Origin: Suttonella sp. R2A3
Lineage (GTDB): Bacteria; Pseudomonadota; Gammaproteobacteria; Cardiobacteriales; Cardiobacteriaceae
DNA: 64,000 bases
NCBI RefSeq assembly: GCF_021513215.1
Contig: NZ_CP090975.1
Location: 179,501-243,500 of the forward strand
Direction: 5' to 3'
Shown: piece after piece, positions 8,845 to 18,687 of the stretch
Position numbering within the stretch: the first letter of the stretch is position 1
Layout: every line of letters begins with the position of its first letter
The notes under the pieces: generated by a model
What the model saw: only the letters and a program-made list of their open reading frames with translations
What the model was told of the DNA's origin: nothing
Databases searched by the model: none
Program-made: the position numbers and the translations under genes

Positions 8845-10004
8845 AGCTGAAGCTGGATCTGATTTGAATAGGGTAAGGTAATGCGCTGTTCGCTTTCGCC
8901 CAAGGTGGCGCTGCTGACATCGCCTGTTTCACTCAATTTAGCGCGAACAATCACGTTCTGCTCAGCTTCTAAGCGCACACCATTCATACTGCTGCGCTCA
9001 TCGAGGATGACATTTTGTGTCTCCTTGATTGGTAAACGCTGCGCAAGGAGTGGTATGCGGCTGTCTTGCGGGCTGACGCTGACAAATAACGCCGCTTGTT
9101 CTGGTAGGTTTGCTAAACGACTGGCATCAATATCAATCCGTACCGACAACGTTAATTCATCCGCTGATAAGGTAGATGATTCATCGTCGTCAAAGGAAGC
9201 CAAGGTTTGTTCGATTACCGGATATAAAGGATGCTCCTTAGGGGTCTCATCCGCCAACGCCTGCCATAATGGTTTTGCTTTTAGGGTGTCGCCTGACTGT
9301 AAGTAGCCTGCGGCAAGCATTAAAGTGGCCCGCGTGGTATGCTCCGGGTTGCCTTTTAAAGAGATCAATATCCGTTCAACTTCGCGTTCCATCGGTCGAT
9401 TACGCGCACCCATTAAGCGAATTTCTGCATAGTCCATCGCAATACCATCGTCATCAGGTTGTAAGCGGTACATGGCTTCATAAACATCAGCAGCTGCGGG
9501 AAAATTATTATAGCTTAGGTAGCAGCGTGCCAATGCGCTGAGCTGATTGGTATCTTGGCGTTCAACGCGGGTTTGTAATAATTGACAATAGGTATTTAAG
9601 TCTTGCACCGGCAGATTAGGCGTTTCCATACCTAAGTACTGACTACTAATCAGTGGCTTATCGAGCATGGTTTCATAACTTTGCCATTGTAATGCGTTCT
9701 CACCACCTAAGCGATACCAGGCAAACGTAGAAGCACCCAATACAACGACCAACAGCAGTAATAGCCAAATTGACAGCTGTTTACGTAGGGTTGTTTGAGT
9801 GCTTTCTCGCAGGTGTTTGAGTTCTTGATAGAGGCGATAGTCGCGCTCGTTTTGCTGTGCACCATCGTGTGCACGCTGATCATAGAGCGCAACCAAACGG
9901 CGCGCTTCATGATCACGATCAAAAGTGGGTAAGACTTTACGGCTGGCGAGGAGTAAATACCCCAACACAACCATTAAGGTGGTTATAATAATGGCAAAAC
10001 TCAT
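8841..10004 (-). CDS. ccmI: Cytochrome c maturation chaperone CcmI
   Basis: An apocytochrome c chaperone: two N-terminal membrane segments (about 3-21 and 80-97) with a cytoplasmic charged segment between them, then a periplasmic region with TPR-like helices (about 130-260) and a C-terminal beta domain. 387 residues, within the CcmI range. It overlaps ccmH and ccmA by 4 nt on either side. The TPR part is divergent, so assignment relies on topology and operon position as well as sequence. Confidence 0.85.
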   Translation of the reverse strand: MSFAIIITTLMVVLGYLLLASRKVLPTFDRDHEARRLVALYDQRAHDGAQQNERDYRLYQELKHLRESTQTTLRKQLSIWLLLLLVVVLGASTFAWYRLGGENALQWQSYETMLDKPLISSQYLGMETPNLPVQDLNTYCQLLQTRVERQDTNQLSALARCYLSYNNFPAAADVYEAMYRLQPDDDGIAMDYAEIRLMGARNRPMEREVERILISLKGNPEHTTRATLMLAAGYLQSGDTLKAKPLWQALADETPKEHPLYPVIEQTLASFDDDESSTLSADELTLSVRIDIDASRLANLPEQAALFVSVSPQDSRIPLLAQRLPIKETQNVILDERSSMNGVRLEAEQNVIVRAKLSETGDVSSATLGESEQRITLPYSNQIQLQL

Positions 10005-10462
10005 GATCGACTCCGATACTCATCGAGCCAGGTTTGAAGCTCTTCTCGTTGCTCTGCGCTGAGCGTTGCAGCAGTCGTTGCTTTGCCACGGCGTACGAAC
10101 CACCAGAGAAAAGCAATAAGCATCACCAGGCTTGGTGCTAGCCACAACAACCATGTGCGAGGATTAAACGGTGGTTTATAGGTAATGAAGTCCCCGTAGC
10201 GGTCGACAAGGTAGGCATTAATCTCGCTATTGCCTTTACCGGCTTCAATTTGGGTCGCGATTAGGCCACGTAGTTGGCGAGCAAGCGGGGCATTAGATTC
10301 GGCGACGTTGTTGTTTTGACAGGTTGGACAGCGAATATCTTTAATCAGTTCGTAGTATTGCTCTTCTTGCGCAGGGGTGGAAAATTCTGGCGCGGCGTCA
10401 ATACTTGCCCAACTCAAAGCGGTGAAGCACAGGGTCACTAAGGCAGAAATCCATACTCTCAT
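10001..10462 (-). CDS. ccmH: Cytochrome c-type biogenesis protein CcmH (thiol oxidoreductase)
   Basis: A periplasm-facing thioredoxin-type protein that keeps the apocytochrome CxxCH cysteines reduced. An N-terminal signal segment is followed by the family motif RCPTCQNNNVAESNAPLA (Cys45 and Cys48), then one C-terminal membrane helix (LLWLAPSLVMLIAFLWWFV). 153 residues, typical of the short CcmH/CycL form, with the TPR portion carried by the separate CcmI. Overlaps neighbours by 4 nt at each end. Confidence 0.95.
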   Translation of the reverse strand: MRVWISALVTLCFTALSWASIDAAPEFSTPAQEEQYYELIKDIRCPTCQNNNVAESNAPLARQLRGLIATQIEAGKGNSEINAYLVDRYGDFITYKPPFNPRTWLLWLAPSLVMLIAFLWWFVRRGKATTAATLSAEQREELQTWLDEYRSRS

Positions 10463-11208
10463 TGCTGTAAAAATCCTTGCCCTTGAGCGATTTGATGAAG
10501 TTCTTGGCGCTTAACCGGGTGAAATGCTTTAACCATTAAATCACGCCAGTTTTCGCTGCGCGTGCCTGCGCCACGCGTATCGTAATAGGCGTTAATCGTT
10601 TGATCATAAGTATCAAGTGCCGAATGAATAAACGCAGGGTCATGCTGGTAGCGGTTCTCATGGTAGATTGCTTTGCTTGGTAGGCGCGGCTTTTGGCTGC
10701 CTTGAGCGGCCGGATAGCCGAGCACCACCCCAAACAGCGGTAATGTATAGCGCGGTAGCTCAAGTAATTCGATAATGCGCTGTGGGTCATTACGTAGTGA
10801 TCCAACGTAGCAGGCGCCTAAGCCCAAAGATTCTGCAGCGAGTACGAGGTTTTGTGCTGCAAGTGCGGCGTCAATTGCGGCAACACTATAGCCTTCGGTG
10901 GTTTCGAAACTCTCGCTGGTTTCGTAGCCTTTGCTGCGACAGATCAGATCATGGCGATAATAATCGGCGACAAACACCAATAAGAGCCCATTGTCGCGGA
11001 CGTGCTTTTGCCCGGCCACTTCAGAGAGCGCCTCTTTTAGCGCAGGATCGGTGATCCCGATAATGCTATAGGCTTGCTTATAGTTTGATGTTGAAGCCAT
11101 CTGTGCGGCATTAATGAGTTGAGTGATAGTTTGGTTATCAAGCGGCTGTTCGCTAAATTCACGAATAGAGCGATGTTTGCTGATTAATTCGATGGTTGGG
11201 GTGCTCAT
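10459..11208 (-). CDS. NfsA-like FMN-dependent nitroreductase inside the ccm operon
   Basis: A nitroreductase-fold flavoprotein of 249 residues. The N-terminal HRSIREFSEQPL (FMN phosphate binding), AAQMASTSNYKQAYSII and LGLGACYVGSLRNDPQ motifs fit the NfsA/FRP group of NADPH oxidoreductases. It has no signal peptide, so it is cytoplasmic. It is locked into the ccm operon by 4-nt overlaps with both ccmG and ccmH. No role for such an enzyme in haem or cytochrome c maturation is established; the link is positional only. Confidence 0.88.
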   Translation of the reverse strand: MSTPTIELISKHRSIREFSEQPLDNQTITQLINAAQMASTSNYKQAYSIIGITDPALKEALSEVAGQKHVRDNGLLLVFVADYYRHDLICRSKGYETSESFETTEGYSVAAIDAALAAQNLVLAAESLGLGACYVGSLRNDPQRIIELLELPRYTLPLFGVVLGYPAAQGSQKPRLPSKAIYHENRYQHDPAFIHSALDTYDQTINAYYDTRGAGTRSENWRDLMVKAFHPVKRQELHQIAQGQGFLQQ

Positions 11209-11774
11209 GAATCCTCTTGGGTTTTAATCAGGGGCGCAAATTTGCTTTGCCAGACGCCAGGACTCATTGGTCCAGCATGACGGTATAAAATGGTTTTATC
11301 GGGCGCGATTAAGAACGTTTCTGGTGCGCCGTATACCCCTAAATCAATGATCAGTGATCCTGCTTCGTCTACCGCGATTAATGAATATGGGTTGCCTTTA
11401 TCGCGTAAAAACCGTTTGGCGTCTGCGTCTTCGTTCGGGTTATCTGCCGGCCAGTTCAGTCCGACAATGGGGATGGTTTGCCCAAGCTCCATCAAATAAG
11501 GATGTTCTTGATGACATGCCGGGCACCAGCTGCCCCAGACATTGAGTAAGAAATAGCCTTCTGGCAAATCGCTATCATTGATCATGCGGTCTTCGAGCAA
11601 GGCAGGAAGGCTAAATGATATAGCGCCTTGATCACTATCCTGACCAATCGTTGTACCTTCACGCACGCTGTCTAATTGTCGTGGGTCATGACTGAGGCCA
11701 AAAAAGAAAAAGCCAATCAAGACAATAAATACGACCGCGATCGCGCCACCTAATAATATCGGGGTTTTAGACAT
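11205..11774 (-). CDS. ccmG: Thiol:disulfide interchange protein CcmG/DsbE
   Basis: A membrane-anchored periplasmic thioredoxin that supplies reductant for apocytochrome c. One N-terminal membrane helix (about 6-27) precedes a thioredoxin domain with the active site WCPAC (Cys84, Cys87) and the following HQEHP. I chose the ATG at 11774 (MSKTPILL) because AAGGA lies 6-7 nt before it; the longer frame from 11828 would add 18 residues deep inside ccmF. It overlaps ccmF by 8 nt. 189 residues, typical. Confidence 0.92.
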   Translation of the reverse strand: MSKTPILLGGAIAVVFIVLIGFFFFGLSHDPRQLDSVREGTTIGQDSDQGAISFSLPALLEDRMINDSDLPEGYFLLNVWGSWCPACHQEHPYLMELGQTIPIVGLNWPADNPNEDADAKRFLRDKGNPYSLIAVDEAGSLIIDLGVYGAPETFLIAPDKTILYRHAGPMSPGVWQSKFAPLIKTQEDS

Positions 11775-13692
11775 AAACATTCCTTGCTTGACGATAGCTC
11801 CGATCAAGTGCGGCGATGCCACCGCCAATCGCCATCAACAGTGCACCCAACCAAATCCAAATAATAAAAGGTTTGTACTGCAGACGTACTGCCCAGTTAC
11901 CCGGGCCTATTTCCTCACCCATGGCAAGATAAAGGTCGTGCGTTGGAGTAACCAGGCGCGAAGATTCTGTCATTGGCATGGTCGATGAGAAATATTGCCG
12001 CTTAGCAGGGGTGAGTACGGTGAAAAAATCATCATCATCGTTCTTGCTGATTCGGAATAATCCTTGAGTGGCCTGGTAGTTTGGGCCTTTTTCTTCACGA
12101 AGGCTGAGTAATGAAATACGGTAGTCGGCAATACCAACCTCATCACCCGCACGAATGCTAATGTCTTGCTCGTTACTGTAAGTGCCGGTTGCTGTAATCG
12201 CCAGCGCCATAATAATGTAGCCTAAATGCGCGCTGAGCATACCGATGAGACTACGTGAAAATGTACGTGTCCCACGACGCAGATGTTTAGCCGTATCAGC
12301 ACACACTGCCGCGAATGCAAGACCTGACACAAACAGCGCTAAATAGGTCATCATATTCATGTCTGGCAATAACCACCAACCAATACCGAGTGTGAATATC
12401 AGTGCAAAGACGGTTATAAAAATCAGGGCGTTTTTCAGGCGTGACGCGCGGTCGCGATGCCAACGCAGTAGCGGCATGAATCCTAATAACAATAGGCTAA
12501 TTAAAGCCAGTGGTACAATCAAGCGGTTAAAATAGGGCGCGCCGACAGAGATTTTGCCAAGGTTTAAAATGTCGGCAACCAGTGGATAAAGTGTGCCGAT
12601 AAAAACCACCACACACGCGCCTGTCATCAACCAGTTGTTGGCCAGTAGCCCGGTTTCACGTGACAGGAGTCCGTAAGATACGCTGCGCGAAAGCTGGGCG
12701 CTACGCAGGATGAGTAACACTAAGGCAGGCAGGGTGATCGCGACCAATAGCGCGAGAATAAAAATACCGCGCGTGGGATCTGAAGCAAAGGCATGCACTG
12801 AGGTCAGGACACCAGAGCGAACGAGGAAAGTCCCGATCAAGCTAAGCGCAAAAGCCAGAATCGCTAATAGTGAGGTCCAAATCATAAAGGCACCACGGCG
12901 ATCACTGGCTGAGAGTGAGTGGATGAGCGCTGTGCCAATCAACCAAGGCATGAGTGAGGCATTTTCGACTGGATCCCAGAACCACCAGCCACCCCAGCCG
13001 AGTTCGTAATAAGCCCAGTAACTACCGAGGGTGATGCCGAGGGTAAGGGTCAGCCAGGCAGCAAGTGTCCAAGGTCGCGCACGTTTCAGCCATAAGCTAT
13101 CGAGTCGTCCTTGCCACAGGCCGGCAACCACAAAAGCAAATGCAACTGCAAAGCCAACGTAGCCGGCATAGAGTAGCGGCGGATGGAATATAAGGCCAGG
13201 GTCTTGCAGGAGTGGGTTGAGGTCGTGGCCATCAAACGGAAATGGGAATTGGCGGGCAAAGGGGTTTGATGTTAAAACGATAAAGGCGACAAATCCGACG
13301 CTGATGTAGCCAAGCACTGCGAGTACGCGCGTACGAAAAAGCGCTGGCAAACTAGCGCTACGCCAGGCAACCGCAGCACTCCAAATACTTAAAATATAAA
13401 TCCACAGCAATAAGGAGCCTTCATGGCCGCCCCAGATCGCCGATAGGCGGTAATACCAGGGCAAGAGGCTGTTGCTGTGATTAGCGACATAATAGAGCGT
13501 AAAGTCATTGGCATAAAAGGCATAACCTAAAGCCAACATCGAGACGCTAAGTAAATAAAATTGCCCTTTAGCACAAGCCAGCACAATGCTTTGCGCGCGT
13601 GCATTATGCGCGCTGAATACCGGCAATAAACATTGCAAAAGAGCCAAACCACCAGCGAGTAATAACGTGAGGTGACCTAATTCGCCCGTCAT
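11767..13692 (-). CDS. ccmF: Cytochrome c haem lyase subunit CcmF
   Basis: A large polytopic membrane protein (641 residues, about 14-15 helices) that with CcmH attaches haem to apocytochrome c. The tryptophan-rich periplasmic motif WGGWWFWDPVENASLMPWL and the HP-rich DPGLIFHPPLLYAGYVG are unmistakable. It overlaps ccmE by 4 nt and ccmG by 8 nt. Confidence 0.97.
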   Translation of the reverse strand: MTGELGHLTLLLAGGLALLQCLLPVFSAHNARAQSIVLACAKGQFYLLSVSMLALGYAFYANDFTLYYVANHSNSLLPWYYRLSAIWGGHEGSLLLWIYILSIWSAAVAWRSASLPALFRTRVLAVLGYISVGFVAFIVLTSNPFARQFPFPFDGHDLNPLLQDPGLIFHPPLLYAGYVGFAVAFAFVVAGLWQGRLDSLWLKRARPWTLAAWLTLTLGITLGSYWAYYELGWGGWWFWDPVENASLMPWLIGTALIHSLSASDRRGAFMIWTSLLAILAFALSLIGTFLVRSGVLTSVHAFASDPTRGIFILALLVAITLPALVLLILRSAQLSRSVSYGLLSRETGLLANNWLMTGACVVVFIGTLYPLVADILNLGKISVGAPYFNRLIVPLALISLLLLGFMPLLRWHRDRASRLKNALIFITVFALIFTLGIGWWLLPDMNMMTYLALFVSGLAFAAVCADTAKHLRRGTRTFSRSLIGMLSAHLGYIIMALAITATGTYSNEQDISIRAGDEVGIADYRISLLSLREEKGPNYQATQGLFRISKNDDDDFFTVLTPAKRQYFSSTMPMTESSRLVTPTHDLYLAMGEEIGPGNWAVRLQYKPFIIWIWLGALLMAIGGGIAALDRSYRQARNVYV

Positions 13693-14147
13693 GGCGTGTC
13701 ACCTTGTTGGTGATCATAGCCACTGCGCTCCATATCTTGGGCGACTTCTGGTGGCATGTAATTCTCATCATGTTTGGCTAAAATTTCATCGGCATAGAAT
13801 GCGCCATTTTTCCCCAGCTTACCACGTGCAATAACGCCTTGGTTATCACGAAATAAATCCGGGAGAATACCGCTGTAGTGCATGGTCAGTGGGGTATTTT
13901 TAAAGTCGGTGATGCGGAAAGTAACATCGAGTGAGTCAGGTGTACGAACAATCGAGCCGCTTTGCACCATACCACCAACGCGAATTCCTGGTTGTTCAAC
14001 CGGTACAGTCCCTTTACTCACTGCCTCTAAAGAATAATAGTGGTTCAAATTTTCTCGCATCGCAAAAAGCAATAAGGTAATCGCGAGACTAGCAACAACA
14101 AAAATCAAAACAATCAGCTTAAGACGTTTTTTCTTCACCGGCTTCAT
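13689..14147 (-). CDS. ccmE: Haem chaperone CcmE
   Basis: A periplasmic haem chaperone anchored by one N-terminal helix (about 10-28) with an OB-fold domain. The haem-binding histidine is His126 in the motif LAKHDENYMPPE (with Tyr130). 152 residues, typical. The start overlaps the ccmD stop (ATGA) and the stop overlaps ccmF. Confidence 0.97.
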   Translation of the reverse strand: MKPVKKKRLKLIVLIFVVASLAITLLLFAMRENLNHYYSLEAVSKGTVPVEQPGIRVGGMVQSGSIVRTPDSLDVTFRITDFKNTPLTMHYSGILPDLFRDNQGVIARGKLGKNGAFYADEILAKHDENYMPPEVAQDMERSGYDHQQGDTP

Positions 14148-14311
14148 GGCTTATCCTTTAGGTTTTTAAGCATGCGCTGCAAATGGCGGTGACGCAGGCG
14201 GCTATGAATATGAAAGCCAATGATTGCAAATAATGTGATGGCGTACGCAGACCAAACAAACGGCGCGTGACCACCCATGGCCAGAAAATCAGAAACAGAA
14301 TCAAAAAACAT
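14144..14311 (-). CDS. ccmD: Haem exporter protein CcmD
   Basis: A 55-residue single-span membrane protein that sits with CcmC and CcmE and helps release holo-CcmE. I translated it directly from the minus strand: it begins MFFDSVSDFLAMGGHAPFVW and has the family signature MGGHAPFVWSAY, one hydrophobic helix, and a basic tail with several His and Arg (HIHSRLRHRHLQR). AAGGA precedes the ATG by 6 nt. It lies 17 nt after ccmC and its stop overlaps the ccmE start. Confidence 0.93.
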   Translation of the reverse strand: MFFDSVSDFLAMGGHAPFVWSAYAITLFAIIGFHIHSRLRHRHLQRMLKNLKDKP

Positions 14312-14328
14312 GACGATCCTTAAATGCT

Positions 14329-15069
14329 TTACGAACGCACGAGTAAGCGTTCAATCCGATGAGAGAGAATGGCGTTTTGCATGCTTTTTAAAATGTAGGA
14401 AAAAAACAGCAGATAAAACGCGCTAAGGGTAATTAATAATGGTAGTAGCATCGATAGCGACATCGATGGTGCACCAAGTTTTAAGATGGTTGCTCCTTGA
14501 TGTAGGGAATTCCACCAGTCAACCGAGTAATGAATAATCGGGATATTAATTACCCCGACAATCGCCAAGATGGCGCTTAAGCGATCCGCTTGTGCGCGGT
14601 CTTCGATGCTTTCTTGCAGCATCATATAGGCGATATATAAAAATAATAGAATCAGCTCAGAGGTGAGACGCGCATCCCATGTCCAATACGTACCCCAAGT
14701 GGGCTTGCCCCATAACATGCCTGAGATGAGCGCAAGGGCGGTAACCAATGCCCCATAGGGTGCCGCAGCACGCGCAAAAATGGCTGCTGTGCGAACACGC
14801 CAAATAAAGAAGACTAATGAAGTCAGCGCCATCATCACATAAATACTCATAGAGAGCGCTGCAGAAGGGACGTGAATAAAAATAATCCGGTAGCTATTAC
14901 CTTGTTGGTAGTCAGCAGGGGCAATGGTTAAACCCCAGATGACGCCTACTGCAAGAAGAATCCATGCTAACGGTGTCAACCACGGTAAAAAATAACCACT
15001 TAAACGATCAAACCCTGCAGGGCTTGCCCATTGATGCCCCCATTTTCGGATGCTTTGCCACATACTCAT
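14329..15069 (-). CDS. ccmC: Haem delivery protein CcmC
   Basis: Loads haem onto CcmE at the outer face of the inner membrane. About six membrane helices in 246 residues; the WWD-type motif GTYWTWDARLTSELILLFLY and the WWNSLHQGATI segment are present. It is the first gene of the ccm operon, which in most relatives starts with ccmAB. The start at 15069 (MSMWQ) has an alternative ATG two codons further on. Confidence 0.96.
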   Translation of the reverse strand: MSMWQSIRKWGHQWASPAGFDRLSGYFLPWLTPLAWILLAVGVIWGLTIAPADYQQGNSYRIIFIHVPSAALSMSIYVMMALTSLVFFIWRVRTAAIFARAAAPYGALVTALALISGMLWGKPTWGTYWTWDARLTSELILLFLYIAYMMLQESIEDRAQADRLSAILAIVGVINIPIIHYSVDWWNSLHQGATILKLGAPSMSLSMLLPLLITLSAFYLLFFSYILKSMQNAILSHRIERLLVRS

Positions 15070-15099
15070 GTCTATTTATATAGTCTTTAGAATGCCGGC

Positions 15100-15105
15100 A
15101 TTATA
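15100..15105 (-). promoter_or_regulatory. Candidate -10 of the ccm operon promoter
   Basis: A perfect TATAAT on the minus strand, about 30 bp upstream of the ccmC start and downstream of the terminator at 15176-15205. The -35 region is poor. This is the only good candidate for driving the whole ccm operon. Confidence 0.45.
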
Positions 15106-15175
15106 GGCTAGCTGGCCAATAAATAAAACTATTACATCTAGGTCATTAGCTTGCAATTTTAAGCATTTACCCAAT

Positions 15176-15205
15176 AAAAAAGGCTTCGCGATGCGAAGCC
15201 TTTTT
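15176..15205. terminator. Rho-independent terminator between the lipoprotein gene and ccmC
   Basis: An 8-bp perfect stem (GGCTTCGC 15182-15189, loop GAT, GCGAAGCC 15193-15200) flanked by six A on the left and five T on the right, so it can work on both strands. On the minus strand it ends transcription from the lipoprotein gene and insulates the ccm operon. Confidence 0.85.
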
Positions 15206-15222
15206 GCCACTTGAATGGTCGC

Positions 15223-15723
15223 TTATAAGGTGCCAACCCCTGAGTTGACACTCCAAGATTGTGAACGGCCTTTGTTTTCAATGTAGTTATAATCAACCAC
15301 ACGACCCGTTGCTAAAGAGATCAGTACTTCTAAATACTGTTCTTCTTGACGCGCAGTGACCATATTATCAGCAAGCAGACCACCAGCTATCGCGCCGACT
15401 GAACCAGCGATCACTTGTCCGCTACCACCACCGATCTGGCTGCCAAGTAAACCACCAGCGGCAGCGCCACCAATACCTGCTGCGCTCTTTTTGATTTGAT
15501 CGCTATTACGGTAGCCATAAGTAAGTTTGCGAATACCGGCTTTTTGGTTGACACTCACTGTAACCGGTTCACCAAATAACATACGAATTTGTTGTTCTGT
15601 GGTTACGCCACGCTGAATCTGGTTGACTTGTGAATAATCCATGCGTGTACCGGTAGCAATACAACCGGTGAGAATGGCGACGCCAAAAAAGCAAATGAGG
15701 ATGGTTTTAATATTTTTTTTCAT
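15223..15723 (-). CDS. Outer-membrane-type lipoprotein with glycine-zipper segment
   Basis: A 166-residue lipoprotein: signal peptide ending in lipobox LTGC (lipidated Cys21), a BamE/SmpA-like stretch (QIQRGVTTEQQIRMLFGEPVTVS, about 35-60), and a glycine-zipper hairpin (about 82-120: GIGGAAAGGLLGSQIGGG...GSVGAIAGGLLADN) that could insert into a membrane. The C-terminal part is beta-like. The exact function is unknown. GGAG precedes the start; promoter and terminator both look good, so it is monocistronic. Confidence 0.8.
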   Translation of the reverse strand: MKKNIKTILICFFGVAILTGCIATGTRMDYSQVNQIQRGVTTEQQIRMLFGEPVTVSVNQKAGIRKLTYGYRNSDQIKKSAAGIGGAAAGGLLGSQIGGGSGQVIAGSVGAIAGGLLADNMVTARQEEQYLEVLISLATGRVVDYNYIENKGRSQSWSVNSGVGTL

Positions 15724-15758
15724 GGGGATACTCTCCGTTTGAGTATGGTAACCTTGTT

Positions 15759-15787
15759 AATTTAAGCGTTGCTTGCTATCAAGTCAA
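15759..15787 (-). promoter_or_regulatory. Sigma70-type promoter of the glycine-zipper lipoprotein
   Basis: On the minus strand TTGACT (15782-15787) and TAAATT (15759-15764) are separated by 17 bp, close to the sigma70 consensus, about 35 bp upstream of the ATG at 15723. Confidence 0.55.
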
Positions 15788-15891
15788 GGTATTTATCAAT
15801 CAGGCGCTGTTAAATCGTCGCTTCGGGCAGGTATGGCTGCGTATTTATGATAAAATCGTGCGTTTAATTTTCTTGATTTAGAGAGCAGGCA

Positions 15892-18687
15892 ATGAGCGAA
15901 GAGATGGCGAAGGTTTATAGCCCGAGCGATATTGAACAAAAATGGTATAAACAATGGGAAAATGCGGGGTATTTTGCGCCAAATGGTGATAATACTGCAG
16001 CGCATTTTAGTATCGCCATTCCACCACCTAATGTGACCGGCTCGCTGCATATGGGCCATGCTTTTCAAGATACGATTATGGATTGTTTGATCCGTTATCA
16101 CCGTATGAAGGGCGACAATACGCTATGGCAACCAGGCACAGACCATGCGGGGATCGCGACACAAATGCTGGTTGAACGTAAAGTGGCCGCTGAAGAGGGG
16201 AAAAATAAACACGATTACGGCCGTGACGCATTTATCGATAAAATTTGGGACTGGAAAGCAGAATCCGGCGGTAATATCAGTAATCAATTACGTCGCTTAG
16301 GTGCTTCTGCCGATTGGTCGCGCGAACGCTTTACCATGGATGATGGTCTTTCAGAGGCGGTTAAAGAAGTCTTCGTTCGCCTGTATAAAGAAGATTTGAT
16401 TTATCGTGGTAAACGCTTGGTGAATTGGGATCCGGTATTAAAAACGGCGATTTCTGACTTGGAAGTTGAGAACAAAGAAGAGCGCGGACATATGTACCAT
16501 GTGCGCTATCCGTTTGTTGATAAGGATGTGGATTTTGGTGGCGGTTATATGCATATCGCGACCACACGTCCGGAAACGATTCTCGCTGATGGTTGTTTGG
16601 CAGTGCACCCAGACGATGAGCGCTATAAAGAGGTGATCGGCAAATTGGTTCATGTGCCGATGACCGATCGTGTTATTCCGGTGGTTACTGACCCTTATCC
16701 AGATCCTGAATTTGGTACGGGCTGTGTAAAAATCACCCCGGCGCACGATTTTAACGATTACCAAGTAGGGCAGCGTCAGGACATCGAAATCATCAATCTG
16801 TTTCATGATGACGCGAGCATGAATGACAACGCCCCAGAGCGTTATCGAGGGATGGATCGCTTTGATGCACGCAAAGCGATTGTCGCTGATTTAAAAGAAC
16901 ACGGCTATTTAGAAAAAATTGAAGATCATACCTTGGTGCGTCCGTATGGCGATCGTAGCGGCAGCGTGATTGAACCGTATCTCACCGATCAATGGTATGT
17001 GCGTGCGAATGTGTTGGCCAAGCCCGCGATAGAAGCGGTAGAAAATGGCGACATCCGTTTTGTGCCCAAACAATACGAAAATATGTATTTTGCCTGGATG
17101 CGCGATATTCAAGATTGGTGTATCTCGCGCCAGTTATGGTGGGGGCACCGAATTCCGGCGTGGTATGACGAGTCGGGTGCCGTTTATGTCGGTCGTGATG
17201 AGGCGGAAGTGCGCCGTGAGCATCAGCTTGATGATGCCATCGTCCTGCGTCAGGATGATGATGTACTCGATACGTGGTTTAGCTCGGCGCTGTGGACGTT
17301 CTCAACCCTCGGTTGGCCAGAACAAACCCCAGAGCTTAAAACCTTCCATCCAACCTCCACCCTGGTGACCGGTTTTGACATCATTTTCTTCTGGGTCGCG
17401 CGGATGATCATGCTCACCCTGCACTTTGTTAAAGATGAAGATGAAACGCCGCAAGTGCCGTTTAAGGATGTGTATGTCACCGGGCTGATTCGTGACGAAC
17501 ACGGCGCGAAAATGTCAAAATCCAAAGGTAATGTGCTCGATCCGCTCGATATGATCGATGGTATTGATTTGGAAAGTCTGGTCGCGAAACGCACTGCGAA
17601 TATGATGAACCCGAAGATTGCCGCGCAAATCGAGAAAAACACCCGCGAAACCTTCCCTGAAGGGATTGCCCCACATGGTACAGATGCGTTGCGTTTTACC
17701 CTGGCTGCACTCGCCTCCACTGGGCGCGACATTAACTGGGATATGCACCGTTTAGAAGGTTATCGCAATTTCTGTAACAAAATCTGGAATGCAGCACGCT
17801 TTGTGTTGATGAAAACCGAAGATTACCAACACGGTAGCGAAGTAACTTATAGCGCATTTGATGGTTGGATCGAGGCGCAATTTGATGAAGCTGCGCGTAA
17901 AGTCAACCAGGCAATTGACAGTTATCGCTTTGATATCGCAGCAAAAGCCATTTATGAATTTATCTGGAATGAGTATTGTGACTGGTATTTAGAACTCACT
18001 AAACCAATCTTAAACGGCGATGATCCGGCACAAATCGCTGGCACACAGCGCACCTTGTTATCCGTGCTCGAAAAATCGCTGCGCTTAATTCATCCGTTTA
18101 TGCCGTTTATCAGTGAAGAAATCTGGCAGACGATTAAGGGTAAATTAGTGATCGATACGCCGAGCATTATGATTGCTGATTATCCGCAACCTGAAAACCA
18201 TAGCCAGCAGGATGCAGTGATCGCGACCGAATGGGTGTGTGCAGTACTCAGTGGGGTACGTAAAATCCGCAGCGAAATGGATATTGCACCAAGCAAACCG
18301 ATTCCTGTGTTGGTTGAGCATGCGAGCGTTCAGGACCAACAGTATTTGGCTGAATTTAGCGCGATGATCAAAAAGCTTGGTAAATTAGAGGGCTTTGAGG
18401 TGCTTGAAGGTGAGGCGCCTGAATCAGCGATCGCGCTGATTGGTGAGATGAAGCTGCATATTCCATTGGCAGGCTTGATTGATAAAGATGCCGAACTTGC
18501 TCGCTTAGATAAGGCGATAGCTAAATTACAACAAAGCATTGATCGCCTAAATGGTCAGCTCAGTAACGAAAAGTTCGTGAACAATGCGCCAGCTGAACTG
18601 GTGGCTAAATCTCAAGAACAGGTTACTGAGCAGCAAAATGAGATGAAAGAACTGCGCGCACAGCAAGAAAAAATCAGTCGTTTATAA
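15892..18687 (+). CDS. valS: Valyl-tRNA synthetase
   Basis: Class I aminoacyl-tRNA synthetase for valine, 931 residues. The HIGH signature is HMGH (53-56), the KMSKS signature is exact (540-544, AKMSKSKGN), an editing CP1 domain lies between them ([11 protein letters not shown]), and the C-terminus has the ValS coiled-coil arm (about 865-931). A GNAT gene follows directly on the stop codon. Confidence 0.98.
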   Translation: MSEEMAKVYSPSDIEQKWYKQWENAGYFAPNGDNTAAHFSIAIPPPNVTGSLHMGHAFQDTIMDCLIRYHRMKGDNTLWQPGTDHAGIATQMLVERKVAAEEGKNKHDYGRDAFIDKIWDWKAESGGNISNQLRRLGASADWSRERFTMDDGLSEAVKEVFVRLYKEDLIYRGKRLVNWDPVLKTAISDLEVENKEERGHMYHVRYPFVDKDVDFGGGYMHIATTRPETILADGCLAVHPDDERYKEVIGKLVHVPMTDRVIPVVTDPYPDPEFGTGCVKITPAHDFNDYQVGQRQDIEIINLFHDDASMNDNAPERYRGMDRFDARKAIVADLKEHGYLEKIEDHTLVRPYGDRSGSVIEPYLTDQWYVRANVLAKPAIEAVENGDIRFVPKQYENMYFAWMRDIQDWCISRQLWWGHRIPAWYDESGAVYVGRDEAEVRREHQLDDAIVLRQDDDVLDTWFSSALWTFSTLGWPEQTPELKTFHPTSTLVTGFDIIFFWVARMIMLTLHFVKDEDETPQVPFKDVYVTGLIRDEHGAKMSKSKGNVLDPLDMIDGIDLESLVAKRTANMMNPKIAAQIEKNTRETFPEGIAPHGTDALRFTLAALASTGRDINWDMHRLEGYRNFCNKIWNAARFVLMKTEDYQHGSEVTYSAFDGWIEAQFDEAARKVNQAIDSYRFDIAAKAIYEFIWNEYCDWYLELTKPILNGDDPAQIAGTQRTLLSVLEKSLRLIHPFMPFISEEIWQTIKGKLVIDTPSIMIADYPQPENHSQQDAVIATEWVCAVLSGVRKIRSEMDIAPSKPIPVLVEHASVQDQQYLAEFSAMIKKLGKLEGFEVLEGEAPESAIALIGEMKLHIPLAGLIDKDAELARLDKAIAKLQQSIDRLNGQLSNEKFVNNAPAELVAKSQEQVTEQQNEMKELRAQQEKISRL

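Noticed and set aside
17250-17732. Antisense open frame of 160 codons within valS
   Set aside because: Overlaps conserved synthetase sequence completely; Ser/Arg-rich composition is typical of a reverse-strand shadow.
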